A stretch of 64,000 nucleotides of DNA, from NCBI RefSeq assembly GCF_016595275.2, contig NZ_JAENIQ020000003.1:1-64000 (forward strand), in the 5' to 3' direction. Of this stretch, positions 17,692 through 26,597 are shown in pieces. Positions within the stretch are counted from its first letter, which is position 1, and each line of letters begins with the position of its first letter. Origin of the DNA: Corynebacterium pygosceleis. GTDB lineage: Bacteria > Actinomycetota > Actinomycetes > Mycobacteriales > Mycobacteriaceae. A model generated the notes under the pieces. The model was not told the origin of the DNA and made no database searches. It saw nothing but the letters and a program-made list of their open reading frames with translations. A program made the position numbers and the translations under genes.

Positions 17692-18825
17692 CTACACCCC
17701 GGCGAGACCCTCGTCGAGGATGTGGTCGACGGCTGCCGTCAGCTTCTCGACGTCGGTGGTGTCGATGGCGGGGAACATCCCGACCCGCAGCTGGTTGCGT
17801 CCCAGCTTGCGGTAGGGCTCGACGTCCAGGATCCCGTTTGCCCGCAGGATCTTCGCGATGCGGGCGGCGTCGATGGAGTCGTCGAAGTCGATGGTGCCGA
17901 CGACCAGTGAACGGTTGGCGGGGTCGGAGACGAAGCACCGGGCCTCGGGGCGGGCGTCGGCCCAGCCGTAGAGGACACGGGAGTTCGCGGTGGTGCGTTC
18001 GACCATTCCCGGGAGGCCGCCGTTGGCGTTCATCCACCGCACCTGGTCGTCCATCATGAGCAGGGTGCCGACGGCGGGAGTGTTGTAGGTCTGGTTCTTC
18101 CGGGAGTTGTCGACGGCCGTCTGGAGGTTCAGGAAGGCCGGGATGAACCGGTCGGTGGCGTTGATCTCCGCGATCCGCTCGATGGCGGCCGGACTCATCG
18201 CGGCGAACCACAGGCCACCGTCGGAGGCGAAGCACTTCTGCGGTGAGAAGTAGTAGACGTCGGCCTGATCCATCTCCACGGGGAGTCCACCGGCACCGGA
18301 GGTCGCGTCGATGACGACCAGCGAGTCTCCGGAGTCCGCGGGACGGGTGACGGGGACCATGGCGCCGGTCGATGTCTCGTTGTGCGCCCACGCGATGACG
18401 TCACAGCCCTCGAACGCCCGCGGTGCGGGGGCGTCCCCCGGCTCGGCGGCGACGACCGCCGGATCCGCGAGCCACGGGGCCTTCTTGGCGGCGGAGGCGA
18501 ACTTGCCGGAGAATTCGCCGAAGGTCAGGTGTCCCGAGCGCTCCCGGATCAGGCCGTAGGTGGCCGCATCCCAGAAAGCGGTCGCCCCACCGAGGGAGAG
18601 CACGATCTCGTAGCCCTCGGGGAGACTGAACAGATCGGACAGTCCCTCACGGAGGGATCCCACGACGTCGCGGACGGCGGCCTGGCGGTGGGAGGTTCCC
18701 ACGACTCCGGTCGCACCGTCGACGATCGCCTGGATCTGTGCGGGCCGGACCTTGGAGGGGCCGCAGCCGAATCGTCCGTCAGCGGGCAACAGATTCGCGG
18801 GGAGGGTGGGGAACTGATCGGTCAT
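17692..18825 (-). CDS. serC: Phosphoserine aminotransferase
   Basis: A 377-aa PLP enzyme that makes 3-phosphoserine from 3-phosphohydroxypyruvate and glutamate in serine synthesis. The PLP lysine lies in YYFSPQKCFASDGG near residue 198. GTSHRQAAV near the N-terminus, AHNETSTGAM, and IDATSGAGGLP fit the actinobacterial SerC branch. The C-terminal FDDSIDAARIAKILRANGI is typical. The ATG at 18825 has GAGGAAG about 13 nt upstream. It is divergent from gltA across a 785-bp region, as in related genomes. Confidence 0.93.
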   Translation of the reverse strand: MTDQFPTLPANLLPADGRFGCGPSKVRPAQIQAIVDGATGVVGTSHRQAAVRDVVGSLREGLSDLFSLPEGYEIVLSLGGATAFWDAATYGLIRERSGHLTFGEFSGKFASAAKKAPWLADPAVVAAEPGDAPAPRAFEGCDVIAWAHNETSTGAMVPVTRPADSGDSLVVIDATSGAGGLPVEMDQADVYYFSPQKCFASDGGLWFAAMSPAAIERIAEINATDRFIPAFLNLQTAVDNSRKNQTYNTPAVGTLLMMDDQVRWMNANGGLPGMVERTTANSRVLYGWADARPEARCFVSDPANRSLVVGTIDFDDSIDAARIAKILRANGILDVEPYRKLGRNQLRVGMFPAIDTTDVEKLTAAVDHILDEGLAGV

Positions 18826-19136
18826 GGCGAAGTGTGTTCTTCCTCGTTGGGTACTGGGGCTGTGTCTGCTCTCGACTGATCTCACGGTCATCCGGCGCGG
18901 GCCCGGGGAGGGGGCGGGATGACGCGAGAACCGTGCACGGACAACTCTAGTCCCCGGGACGGGGAGGGGGGACGTAATCCCGGGGCGTCCGGTCGACGCC
19001 GGTGGTGGGGTTGGTCGGAGCGCGGGGCGCGGCGGCGACGTCGTCCGGACCGCATGGAACGGGGGAGTGGGGGTGGGTGGGGGTGGCCTGGTCGGACGGA
19101 GCGGGTGTAGCGGGGCTGTGCACGGTGGACTTCGTG

Positions 19137-19152
19137 TGTCTTTGCGGTCACA
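19137..19152. promoter_or_regulatory. Possible GlxR (CRP-type) site
   Basis: TGTCT-TTGCGG-TCACA matches 8 of the 10 conserved bases of TGTGA-N6-TCACA. GlxR is known to act on gltA in C. glutamicum. Here it lies about 310 bp before the gltA promoter. Confidence 0.3.
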
Positions 19153-19440
19153 CCGTTTGATAAACTGTGCCTCACCCCACTCCGTTGTGTTTTGGTGTGG
19201 AGCCGTGAAATCATGACCTGCCGGAGATTTCGTGCCGGTGCCGCCGGTTCTCCGGGGTCCGCCTCCGAAAAGGGGCGTCACCTCGCGGAACCCTGTGCGA
19301 CATAGACAACTTCACAGAGATCGTCACGTGCTGAGGGTCGTCCGGTGCCGTCGGTCGGTGAGTGGGCTGAGGTGACGGTGACCGCCGGATCCGGGTGTCA
19401 CCGTCGTTGAACGGGCATGATGCTGCGGGTACATCCGGAG

Positions 19441-19470
19441 TTGATGCCTGCGCGTGGCAAACCGTATAGC
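19441..19470 (+). promoter_or_regulatory. Sigma-A-type promoter of gltA
   Basis: TTGATG (19441-19446) and TATAGC (19465-19470) are separated by 18 bp. Transcription would begin near 19477, leaving a leader of about 134 nt before the GTG at 19611. Confidence 0.55.
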
Positions 19471-19610
19471 GTGGAGGTGATTATCCTGACTCCGGTTCGG
19501 GAGACACCCCTCGGTGAGGCGTGGAAGTCGAACGTGGCGTGACACGCTGCGGTGCAATGGCCGTCCCAGACCCGGGAGGGCGACACTTGACAAAGCTTGA
19601 AAGGTACATT

Positions 19611-20906
19611 GTGGCAACTGACAACAAGGACAAGGCCGTACTCCACTACCCCGGTGGTGAGTTCGAGATGGACATCAAGCGGGCTTCCGAGGGCCAGGAC
19701 GGCATCGTCCTGGGCAAGATGCTCGCCGAGACCGGGCTCGTGACCTACGATCCGGGCTACGTCAGCACCGGCTCCACGGAATCCGCCATCACCTTCATCG
19801 ACGGTGATGAGGGCATTCTGCGTTACCGTGGCTACGCCATCGAGGATCTCGCGGAGAAGGCCACCTTCAACGAGGTGTCCTACCTGCTGATCCACGGTGA
19901 ACTCCCGACGCAGGAGCAGCTGGAGAAGTTCAACGCGGAGATCCGCCACCACACCCTCATCGACGAGGACTTCAAGAGCCAGTTCCGGGTGTTCCCCCGT
20001 GACGCCCACCCCATGTCCGTTCTGGCTTCGTCCCTGAACATCCTCTCCACCTACTACCAGGATTCCCTGGATCCGCTGAACGCCGAGCACCGTGACAAGG
20101 CGACCGTCCGACTGATGGCCAAGGTGCCGATGCTGGCCGCGATGGCGCACCGTGCCCGTCACGGCGAGCCGTGGATGTACCCGGACAACAAGCTCAACAC
20201 CCGGGAGAACTTCCTCCGGATGATGTTCGGTTTCCCGACCGAGGACTACGAGGTCGACCCGGTCATGTCCAAGGCCCTCGATCAGCTGCTCATCCTCCAC
20301 GCGGACCATGAGCAGAACTGCTCCACCTCCACCGTCCGCATGGTCGCCTCCGCGCAGGCGAACATGTTCGTCTCCATCGCCGCCGGCATCAACGCGCTGT
20401 CCGGCCCGCTGCACGGCGGTGCGAACCAGGCGGTGTTCGAGATGCTCGACGAGATCAAGGCCAACGGCGGTGACGCCACCGACTTCATGACCCGTGTCAA
20501 GAACAAGGAGGCCGGTGTCCGCCTCATGGGCTTCGGACACCGCGTGTACAAGAACTACGACCCGCGTGCGGCGATCATCAAGTCGACCGCACACGAGGTT
20601 CTGGAGAAGATGGGCGGCGACGAGCTGCTCGATCTCGCCCTCAACCTGGAGGAGATCGCCCTCGCGGACGACTACTTCATCTCCCGTAAGCTGTACCCGA
20701 ACGTCGACTTCTACACCGGTCTCATCTACCGGGCCATGGGCTTCCCGACGGACTTCTTCACCGTGCTCTTCGCCATGGGCCGCCTGCCGGGCTGGATCGC
20801 CCAGTACCGCGAGCTCATCGAGAACCCCGGTTCGAAGATCTACCGCCCGCGCCAGATCTACACCGGTGAAACCCTGCGCGAGTTCGTCCCGCGCCCGCAG
20901 CGTTAA
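19611..20906 (+). CDS. gltA: Citrate synthase
   Basis: A 431-aa enzyme condensing oxaloacetate with acetyl-CoA at TCA entry. Catalytic residues are visible: His in HADHEQN (near 230), His in GPLHGGANQ (near 265) and Asp in VDFYTGL (near 365). GFGHRVYKNYDPRA is the substrate loop. No ATG suits the start. The GTG at 19611 has a perfect GAAAGG ribosome site 6 nt upstream. A TTG at 19587 would add eight residues. The gene is monocistronic, with its own promoter and a strong terminator. Confidence 0.95.
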   Translation: MATDNKDKAVLHYPGGEFEMDIKRASEGQDGIVLGKMLAETGLVTYDPGYVSTGSTESAITFIDGDEGILRYRGYAIEDLAEKATFNEVSYLLIHGELPTQEQLEKFNAEIRHHTLIDEDFKSQFRVFPRDAHPMSVLASSLNILSTYYQDSLDPLNAEHRDKATVRLMAKVPMLAAMAHRARHGEPWMYPDNKLNTRENFLRMMFGFPTEDYEVDPVMSKALDQLLILHADHEQNCSTSTVRMVASAQANMFVSIAAGINALSGPLHGGANQAVFEMLDEIKANGGDATDFMTRVKNKEAGVRLMGFGHRVYKNYDPRAAIIKSTAHEVLEKMGGDELLDLALNLEEIALADDYFISRKLYPNVDFYTGLIYRAMGFPTDFFTVLFAMGRLPGWIAQYRELIENPGSKIYRPRQIYTGETLREFVPRPQR

Positions 20907-20933
20907 CCCCAGACCGGGACGCTGATCACGGTA

Positions 20934-20965
20934 GGAAAAACCCGCGGTGTGCCGCGGGTTTTTCC
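20934..20965 (+). terminator. Strong intrinsic terminator of gltA
   Basis: A 14-bp perfect stem (20934-20947 with 20952-20965) with a TGTG loop. The 3' arm ends in five T, and the A-rich 5' arm makes it work on both strands. Confidence 0.9.
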
Positions 20966-21106
20966 GTGTCCGGTGCACCCGAGAATTTTTTCGGTGAAGA
21001 AATCCCACGTAAAGTGGCCCCCGATGTCGACGGTCCGGCGTCCGGGAATCCACCCCGGCACCCGCCCCGCCATCGCCCATCACGTCTAAAGCCCAAAGGA
21101 GCGTTC

Positions 21107-21466
21107 ATGGACAAGCCCACGATCGAAGCACAGACCGGCCCCGCCCCGGAGGACATCGTCATCGTCGACCTCATCGAGGGAGACGGTCCGGAAGCACAGC
21201 CCAACGGACTCGTGGAGGTGCACTACGTCGGCGTCGACTTCGAATCGGGCGCGGAATTCGATTCCTCGTGGGACCGCGGACAGACCATCGAGTTCCCGCT
21301 GTCCGGTCTCATCGCCGGATGGCAGGAAGGTATCCCGGGCATGAAGGTCGGCGGTCGTCGACAGCTGACCATCCCCCCGGAGGCGGCCTACGGCCCCGCC
21401 GGCGGAGGGCACCCGCTGTCCGGGCGCACCCTGGTCTTCGTGATCGACCTCATCAGCGTCGGCTGA
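21107..21466 (+). CDS. FKBP-type peptidyl-prolyl isomerase
   Basis: A 119-aa cytoplasmic prolyl isomerase with a complete FKBP domain: VEVHYVGVDFESGAEFDSSWDRG, FPLSGLIAGWQEGIPGMKVGGRRQLTIPPEAAYG, and a terminal LVFVIDLISVG. The active-site Tyr, Asp, Trp and Phe positions look intact. It has no signal peptide. The ATG at 21107 follows AAAGGAG at ideal spacing. It lies just downstream of gltA, as in C. glutamicum, but behind gltA's terminator, so it probably has its own promoter. Confidence 0.93.
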   Translation: MDKPTIEAQTGPAPEDIVIVDLIEGDGPEAQPNGLVEVHYVGVDFESGAEFDSSWDRGQTIEFPLSGLIAGWQEGIPGMKVGGRRQLTIPPEAAYGPAGGGHPLSGRTLVFVIDLISVG

Positions 21467-21494
21467 TCGGCGGACCCGGACACGGAAACACCGA

Positions 21495-21532
21495 AGGCCG
21501 CCACCCGACCGAATCCGGCCGGGTGGCGGCCT
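21495..21532. terminator. Bidirectional terminator between convergent genes
   Basis: A 13-bp perfect stem (21495-21507 with 21520-21532) and 12-nt loop lie between the FKBP gene (plus) and accD3 (minus). Confidence 0.75.
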
Positions 21533-21543
21533 GTCGTTTACGC

Positions 21544-23052
21544 TCATCCCTGCTCGACGGCCCACCGTTCATAGTGCCGGAACCTGTGTTCACGTCCGAC
21601 CTTCGCCGGATCGGAGGCCAGATCCCGGAGGGCGGAGGCGACGGTGCAGAGAACCCGGGTCGTGAAATCCTCCGGTTCCTCCGCCGCGTCCGGGATCTCC
21701 GGGATGACGGCGTCGACGATGCCGGCCTCCCGCAGGGCGAACGCCGAGACCCGCTGCTCGCGCATCATCTCCGGGGCGTGGCTCGTGTCCCGGTGGATGA
21801 TGGCGGAAGCCCCCTCCGGGGGGAGCGGGGAGAGCCAGGCGTGCTCCGCCGCCAGGACGGTGTCCGCGGGCAGCATCGCCAGCGCCCCGCCGCCGCATCC
21901 CTGGCCGAGGATGACCGAGACCGTCGGGACGTCGACGTCCACGAGCTCACCGAGGGTGCGGGCGATGGACCCCGCCATCCCCGCCTCCTCGGCGTCGGCG
22001 GACAGCTCGGCGCCGGGGGTGTCGATGACGCTGACCAGCGGGAGCCCGAGGCCCTGGGCGAGCGCCACGCCGCGCCGCGCGAAACGGAGCGCCGCCGGAC
22101 CGAGTTCGGTGTGCGCATGGGGTGGCTGGGCGTGCCGGTCCTGCCCGATGAGCACGCAGGGGTGCCCCTTGATCCTCGTGAGGGCGACGGTGACGGCGGG
22201 GGAGATGCGGCCGTCGCCGGTCCCGGACAACTGGATGAGGTGCTCGGAGAGCCGGCCGACCAGGTTCCGCAGCCCGGGTCTGTCGGTGCGGCGGGTGGCG
22301 GTGATCGCGTCCCACACGTCGACCCGTGGTTCCTCCGGGGCCGCCGTCGCCGCGGCGTCGATCGGGTGGGCGTCCGTGGTCGGGGGACGCAGGACATCGA
22401 CGATCTTGACCACGGCCTCCCGCAGCTGACCCGGTGAGACGACCCCGTCGATGACGCCGCGGGCCGCGAGATTCTCCGCCCGCTGCACGCCCTCCGGCAT
22501 CGGGGTGCCCGTGGTCAGTTCGACGACCCTGGGGCCGAGAAAACCCAGCAGGGCGCCGGGCTCCGCGAAGGTGAAGTGCCCCGCGGAGCCCCAGGACGCC
22601 ATCACCCCGCCGGTGGTGGGATTGCGGAGGTACACCAGGAACGGCAGATGGGCGTCCTTGTGGCGGTAGACCGCGGTCGTGATGGAGACCATCAGCGCGA
22701 ACGCCGGGGTGCCCTCCTGCATCCGTGTCCCGCCGGACGCCGGTGAGATCAGCAGCGGCAGCCCGCCGTCCGTCGCCCGGTGGATTCCGTCGATGATCCG
22801 GCGGGCGGTCGCCGCGCCGATGGAGCCACCGAGAAAACCGAACTCGCTGAGGATGAACGCGACACGTGCACCGTTGACGGTCCCTTCCCCGGTGATCACC
22901 GCCTCATCGACCCCGGACCTCTCCCGGGCCCGGGCGAGGGTGGCACGGTAGTCGTCACCGATGTCCCCGTAGACCGGAGGGGTGTCCCAGGAGATGAAGG
23001 AACCGGGGTCGAGAACCTGGTCGATGAGGTCGCGGGAGGTGGTGTTCGTCAT
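21544..23052 (-). CDS. accD3: Acyl-CoA carboxylase carboxyltransferase subunit
   Basis: A 502-aa carboxyltransferase with both halves of the fold: a beta-type half (GGSIGAATARRIIDGIHRA, SPASGGTRMQEGTPAF) and an alpha-type half (LPLVSVIDTPGAELSADAEEAG, LGQGCGGGALAMLPADTVLAA). It transfers carboxyl from biotin carrier to an acyl-CoA, feeding malonyl- or methylmalonyl-CoA to fatty or mycolic acid synthesis. The name comes from synteny with M. tuberculosis accD3 between gltA2 and echA6. In corynebacteria the equivalent has been called an AccDA fusion. ATG 23052 is preceded at 7 nt by TACAGT and lacks a ribosome site, so it is probably leaderless. Confidence 0.82.
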   Translation of the reverse strand: MTNTTSRDLIDQVLDPGSFISWDTPPVYGDIGDDYRATLARARERSGVDEAVITGEGTVNGARVAFILSEFGFLGGSIGAATARRIIDGIHRATDGGLPLLISPASGGTRMQEGTPAFALMVSITTAVYRHKDAHLPFLVYLRNPTTGGVMASWGSAGHFTFAEPGALLGFLGPRVVELTTGTPMPEGVQRAENLAARGVIDGVVSPGQLREAVVKIVDVLRPPTTDAHPIDAAATAAPEEPRVDVWDAITATRRTDRPGLRNLVGRLSEHLIQLSGTGDGRISPAVTVALTRIKGHPCVLIGQDRHAQPPHAHTELGPAALRFARRGVALAQGLGLPLVSVIDTPGAELSADAEEAGMAGSIARTLGELVDVDVPTVSVILGQGCGGGALAMLPADTVLAAEHAWLSPLPPEGASAIIHRDTSHAPEMMREQRVSAFALREAGIVDAVIPEIPDAAEEPEDFTTRVLCTVASALRDLASDPAKVGREHRFRHYERWAVEQG

Positions 23053-23065
23053 GGCTGACACTGTA
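23053..23065 (-). promoter_or_regulatory. -10 box placed for a leaderless accD3
   Basis: On the minus strand TACAGT (23065-23060) lies 7 nt before the ATG at 23052. Confidence 0.45.
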
Positions 23066-23098
23066 GCCGCCGGCGCAGGTCTCCGGGCCGGATCCCGC

Positions 23099-24343
23099 TC
23101 AGCCCCGCCGCACCCTGCGCAGTGCCTTCAGCCACCCCACCGATGAACCCGTGTGCAGGATCGAGGAGAGGTAGATGCGGGCGGCCAACCAGCTGGTCGC
23201 GGCGGTCGCCGCAGCGAGGATGGCGGCGGCCCCCAGAACGCCCCCGACGCCGACGTTGCCGAACGCGTACTGGAGGGGGATCGTCGACGACGAGAACGGT
23301 GGGATCCAGGCGGCTACCCGCATGAACGTCGAATCCACCTCGGTCAGTCCGAAGAAGGGCAGGTACATCACGGCCATCAGCAGCAGGATCACCGGTGTCT
23401 GAACGCCCTGGAAATCCTCCATCCGGGACACCAGGGAACCGGCCGCCGCGTAGAGCACCGAGAAGAAGAGGTAGCCGAGGACGTAGAACAGCAGCAGGAC
23501 GGGCAGAACCGTGAGGTCGATCTCTACGTCGAAACGCTCGCCGATCCCGGTGACACCGAGCCCCGTGGCGGTGACGGCGAACAAGGTGGCGACGAACGCC
23601 AGTCCCACGCCGCCGACGCCGATGATCTTGCCCCACAACAGGTCCAGGGGGCGGACGGTGGCGACCATGAGTTCGACGACGCGGGAGGACTTCTCCTCGA
23701 TGACCGCGGAACCGATGGTGATGGCGAACATCATCACCGACATCACCAGTACGCCGAGACCGATCAGGGTGACCATGACCGTGCCCGCCGTGCGCGGGTC
23801 ACCGAAGGCCCCGTCGTCCGATCCACCGTCGACGCGGACGGTCGTCACGGCACCGGCGGAGGTGATCTCGGTGACCTGTTCACCGCTGATCCCGAACTCG
23901 GTGAGCAGCTCGTCCCGCGCGATCGCGGCCTGCGCGGCCCGGAGAGCGGTGAGGGAGTCCGTGTCGGCGGAGGACTCGGAGACCAGTTCCCATCCCGTAC
24001 CCGATTCCGCGGGCCGGTAGAGGGCGTCGATGTCCCCGTCGGAGAGTGCCGCGAGTGCGGTGTCCCGGTCCGGGTACCCGGCGGATTCCACCGCGGGCCC
24101 GTCGCCGTCGCCGCCGGCTACGGCGGCGAGTGCCGCGGGTTCCGCGCCGACGTAGCCGATGACCTGGGGTGCGTTCTCCTTCGATCCCTGCCAGGCGCCC
24201 CAGCCGAGACCGCCGAGTACGGCGGCGAGCATGATGGCCAGGGTCACCCACACGGATTTCCGGGTGAGGACGGTGCGTGCCTCGCGTGCCGCGATGAGAC
24301 GGATCGCCGCAGGCGAGGAATAGGTGTCGGTCGGATGGCTCAT
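23099..24343 (-). CDS. ABC-2 type exporter permease (NatB-like)
   Basis: A 414-aa membrane protein. It has an N-terminal helix (VWVTLAIMLAAVLGGLGWGAW, near 30), a large extracytoplasmic domain (about 55-165), then about five to six helices with the ABC-2 signature EEKSSRVVELMVATVRPLDLLWGKI near 220. This is the membrane half of an exporter that pairs with the ATPase just upstream. The start ATG overlaps the ATPase stop (ATGA, 24340-24343). It is the last gene of a five-gene operon. The substrate is unknown. NatB relatives export Na+ or amphiphiles. Confidence 0.85.
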   Translation of the reverse strand: MSHPTDTYSSPAAIRLIAAREARTVLTRKSVWVTLAIMLAAVLGGLGWGAWQGSKENAPQVIGYVGAEPAALAAVAGGDGDGPAVESAGYPDRDTALAALSDGDIDALYRPAESGTGWELVSESSADTDSLTALRAAQAAIARDELLTEFGISGEQVTEITSAGAVTTVRVDGGSDDGAFGDPRTAGTVMVTLIGLGVLVMSVMMFAITIGSAVIEEKSSRVVELMVATVRPLDLLWGKIIGVGGVGLAFVATLFAVTATGLGVTGIGERFDVEIDLTVLPVLLLFYVLGYLFFSVLYAAAGSLVSRMEDFQGVQTPVILLLMAVMYLPFFGLTEVDSTFMRVAAWIPPFSSSTIPLQYAFGNVGVGGVLGAAAILAAATAATSWLAARIYLSSILHTGSSVGWLKALRRVRRG

Positions 24344-25248
24344 GGTTTCACTACTTCCTGGAACAGGTCGGACAGATCGGGGCGACGGCGGGTGAAATGG
24401 TGGACGGGCCCGGCCCCGAGGGCGGTGCGCAGGATGTCCTGGTCGGTGGTGGGTGATCCGGGGTCGACGGTGAACAGGGACACCGTGCCGTCGCCCCCGA
24501 CCCGACGGACACCGGACAGGTCCCCCCACCAGTCACCGGAGGCGTCGACGTGCACCTCGTAGGTGTCCTCACCGGTGTCCCGGAGTTCGTCGACGGTGCC
24601 TTCCGCGCGCATCCGGCCGGCGGCGACGATCCCGACGCGGTGGCAGAGACGTTGGACGAGGTCGAGCTGGTGGGAGGAGAACAGGACCGGGACACCCGCC
24701 CCCGCCCGCTCGACGAGCATGTCGCTCATCACGTTCACCGCCACGGGGTCGAGCCCCGAGAACGGTTCATCCAGGACGAGGACATCCGGGTCGTGGACGA
24801 GGGCGGCGGCCAGCTGCACGCGCTGCTGGTTACCGAGGGAGAGTGACTCCAGCTGGTCGTTCGCGCGGTCGCTGAGTCCGAGTTGTTCGAGGAGCTCACT
24901 GGTGCGGGACGTCGCCGGGCGTTTGTCGACGCCGTGGAGGCGGGCGAGGTAGGTCAGTTGCGCCCCGACCCTCTCCTTCGGGTAGAGGCCACGCTCCTCG
25001 GGCATGTAGCCGATGCGTCGACGTGAGGATTCGGTGAGGGGTCTTCCACCGAGCCGGACCTCTCCGGAGTCGGCTGAGATGACCCCGAGAGCGATGCGCA
25101 TGGTGGTTGACTTGCCGGCCCCGTTGGAGCCGACGAAGCCGTAGATCTCGCCGGGGTGGACGGTGAAACTCATGCCGTCGAGGGCGGTGAGATCACCGTA
25201 TCTCTTGGATATCCCGTCGATGACGAGCGGGGCGGGGGAGTGGGTCAT
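24340..25248 (-). CDS. ABC transporter ATPase (NatA-like)
   Basis: A 302-aa nucleotide-binding subunit. Walker A GSNGAGKST is near residue 42, the signature is LSLGNQQRVQLA, Walker B is VLVLDEPFSGLDP, and the H-loop is SSHQLD. An additional C-terminal region of about 80 aa (DASGDWWGDLSGVRR...) is typical of exporter ATPases. It couples to the downstream permease. AAGGAAG lies about 11 nt before the ATG. It follows the second membrane protein by 24 nt. Confidence 0.9.
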   Translation of the reverse strand: MTHSPAPLVIDGISKRYGDLTALDGMSFTVHPGEIYGFVGSNGAGKSTTMRIALGVISADSGEVRLGGRPLTESSRRRIGYMPEERGLYPKERVGAQLTYLARLHGVDKRPATSRTSELLEQLGLSDRANDQLESLSLGNQQRVQLAAALVHDPDVLVLDEPFSGLDPVAVNVMSDMLVERAGAGVPVLFSSHQLDLVQRLCHRVGIVAAGRMRAEGTVDELRDTGEDTYEVHVDASGDWWGDLSGVRRVGGDGTVSLFTVDPGSPTTDQDILRTALGAGPVHHFTRRRPDLSDLFQEVVKP

Positions 25249-25272
25249 GGGGTGTGTCTTCCTTACTGGTTT

Positions 25273-25854
25273 TCAGTCGGTGTCGGGGAGCAGCAGATCG
25301 GGGTCGGTGGGGTCGGGAAGGGTCCAGGCGAGCACGAGTCCGGGGATGGCGCCGATGAGGCCGATGATGAGGAACATCGTCATCCCGGTCGTGTACGTCA
25401 GGTCGTACAGGTCGCGCATCGCCCATCCTCTGTCCAGCGCCCAGACCGATCCGAAGGTGATGATTCCGGCGTAGACCAGTCCGATCGCGTAGTAGAAGTG
25501 GGTGGTTGCGGCGCGCAGCCGAAGCTGCCTCGCCAACTCGTATTCGTCCAGGAACTCCGGAGGTGCCATGTCCTCCATCCGGATCAGGGTTCGGATCATG
25601 ACCCAGAGGACGCAGGCCGCCAGGGACAGGGCCGCGGTGAGGGCGAGCAGGGTCGCCTGTTCGTGGAGCACCGCCACGACACCGAGTGCCACCCCGGCGA
25701 GATAGATCCCGCAGAACAGCAGGACCAGGGTGCGTCGGTGGCGGAGCGTCCGCCAGCGGTGCATCCGGGAGTCCAGGACGTCCCGGCGACGTTCGAAACT
25801 GTTCAGGCGGTGCCGTCTGTAGCGGGTCACCGGGGAGGGCCTGTGGCCGGTCAT
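25273..25854 (-). CDS. Four-helix membrane protein, paralogue of its neighbour
   Basis: A 193-aa protein with a basic N-terminus (about 40 aa) and four predicted membrane helices (near 42-62, 68-90, 117-138 and 155-175). The loop before helix 3 contains FLDEYELARQ and the C-terminus reads PGLVLAWTLPD. The preceding gene's protein has LDEYEHAQ and PNLVTAWTTPD at the same places, so the two are tandem paralogues. The start overlaps that gene's stop (ATGA, 25851-25854). Function unknown: a possible accessory or sensing subunit of the ABC exporter. Confidence 0.7.
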   Translation of the reverse strand: MTGHRPSPVTRYRRHRLNSFERRRDVLDSRMHRWRTLRHRRTLVLLFCGIYLAGVALGVVAVLHEQATLLALTAALSLAACVLWVMIRTLIRMEDMAPPEFLDEYELARQLRLRAATTHFYYAIGLVYAGIITFGSVWALDRGWAMRDLYDLTYTTGMTMFLIIGLIGAIPGLVLAWTLPDPTDPDLLLPDTD

Positions 25855-26297
25855 TCTTCCTCCGTGTCCGGTGTGGTCCACGCGGTCACGAGGTTCGGCC
25901 AGGTCAGGGAAAACAGGACCGCCAGGAGGAGGAACGCGGTGGTGGCACGGATCAGATCCACCGAACCGGATTCCGCGGAGATCCCGATGACCAGCGCACA
26001 GATTCCGGCGCAGGCCGACAGTATCCACAGGGCCTGCTCCCGACGGTGTGATCTCTGCGCGTGCTCGTATTCGTCCAGGTCGCGGGACCGGTCGTTCATC
26101 CCGGTCACCGCGGCGAGCCGGTTGGACAGTACGGCGAGAAGGACGCAGGCGGCGGCGAACGGATACGTGGGGACGGTGCCCGTGCCGATCCCGACCCCGA
26201 TCAGCGCCGCGACGGCGGTGGCCGCCGTGAACACGCCGACCAGGAGACGTCGCGCGCGCTGGGGGACGGTCGGTGCGATTGTCCGGGAGGTGGTCAT
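25851..26297 (-). CDS. Four-helix membrane protein in ABC/XRE operon
   Basis: A 148-aa protein, nearly all membrane: helices near 17-39, 46-64, 88-108 and 117-139, with a short charged loop DRSRDLDEYEHAQRSHRRE between helices 2 and 3. The motif LDEYE (74-78) is shared with the next protein. AAAGGAG precedes the ATG at good spacing. It begins 22 nt after the XRE regulator gene. I recognise no named family. Confidence 0.7.
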   Translation of the reverse strand: MTTSRTIAPTVPQRARRLLVGVFTAATAVAALIGVGIGTGTVPTYPFAAACVLLAVLSNRLAAVTGMNDRSRDLDEYEHAQRSHRREQALWILSACAGICALVIGISAESGSVDLIRATTAFLLLAVLFSLTWPNLVTAWTTPDTEEE

Positions 26298-26319
26298 CGT
26301 CGTGCTCCTTTCCGTGCGC

Positions 26320-26589
26320 TCACCGTGTCACCGGTGCTGGGTAGAGGTCGTGGGACATGGGGCTGAACTCCTCGCGGGAGAACACCGCCTCGACCGGTAG
26401 CCGGAAGGTCTCGGCGATGCGCATCGCCAGGTCGAGGCTGGGGTAGTGGTCCCCCCGCTCGAGGGCGCCGACGGTCTGTGGATTGACCTCGATGACCGCT
26501 GCCAGATCGGCACGTGACATCCCACGCTCAGTGCGGAGGACTTTGACGCGGTTGTAGATTGGCCGCGTCGGTTTTTTCGATGGGGACAT
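26320..26589 (-). CDS. XRE-family transcriptional regulator
   Basis: An 89-aa single-domain helix-turn-helix protein. The HTH runs from VKVLRTERGMSRADLAAVIE to NPQTVGALERGDHYPSLDLAMRIA (residues 14-63), followed by the LPVEAVF strand typical of small Cro/CI regulators of membrane-protein operons. It heads the operon of two membrane proteins and an ABC exporter, so it probably controls that operon. The ATG at 26589 has no ribosome site. An inverted repeat covers the upstream TATA-rich promoter, which fits autoregulation. Confidence 0.82.
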   Translation of the reverse strand: MSPSKKPTRPIYNRVKVLRTERGMSRADLAAVIEVNPQTVGALERGDHYPSLDLAMRIAETFRLPVEAVFSREEFSPMSHDLYPAPVTR

Positions 26590-26597
26590 GAAATGAA

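Larger units (their letters stand above)
18826..19610. other. 785-bp divergent intergenic region (serC / gltA)
   Basis: There is no gene I can support here. It holds the serC promoter side (minus) and the gltA promoter (plus, 19441-19470). G-rich plus-strand tracts occur at 18955-19110. A CRP/GlxR-like string TGTCT-N6-TCACA lies at 19137-19152. Confidence 0.5.

Noticed and set aside
19521..19610. Upstream ATG of gltA at 19521
   Set aside because: It would add 30 unrelated residues absent from citrate synthases and has no ribosome site.
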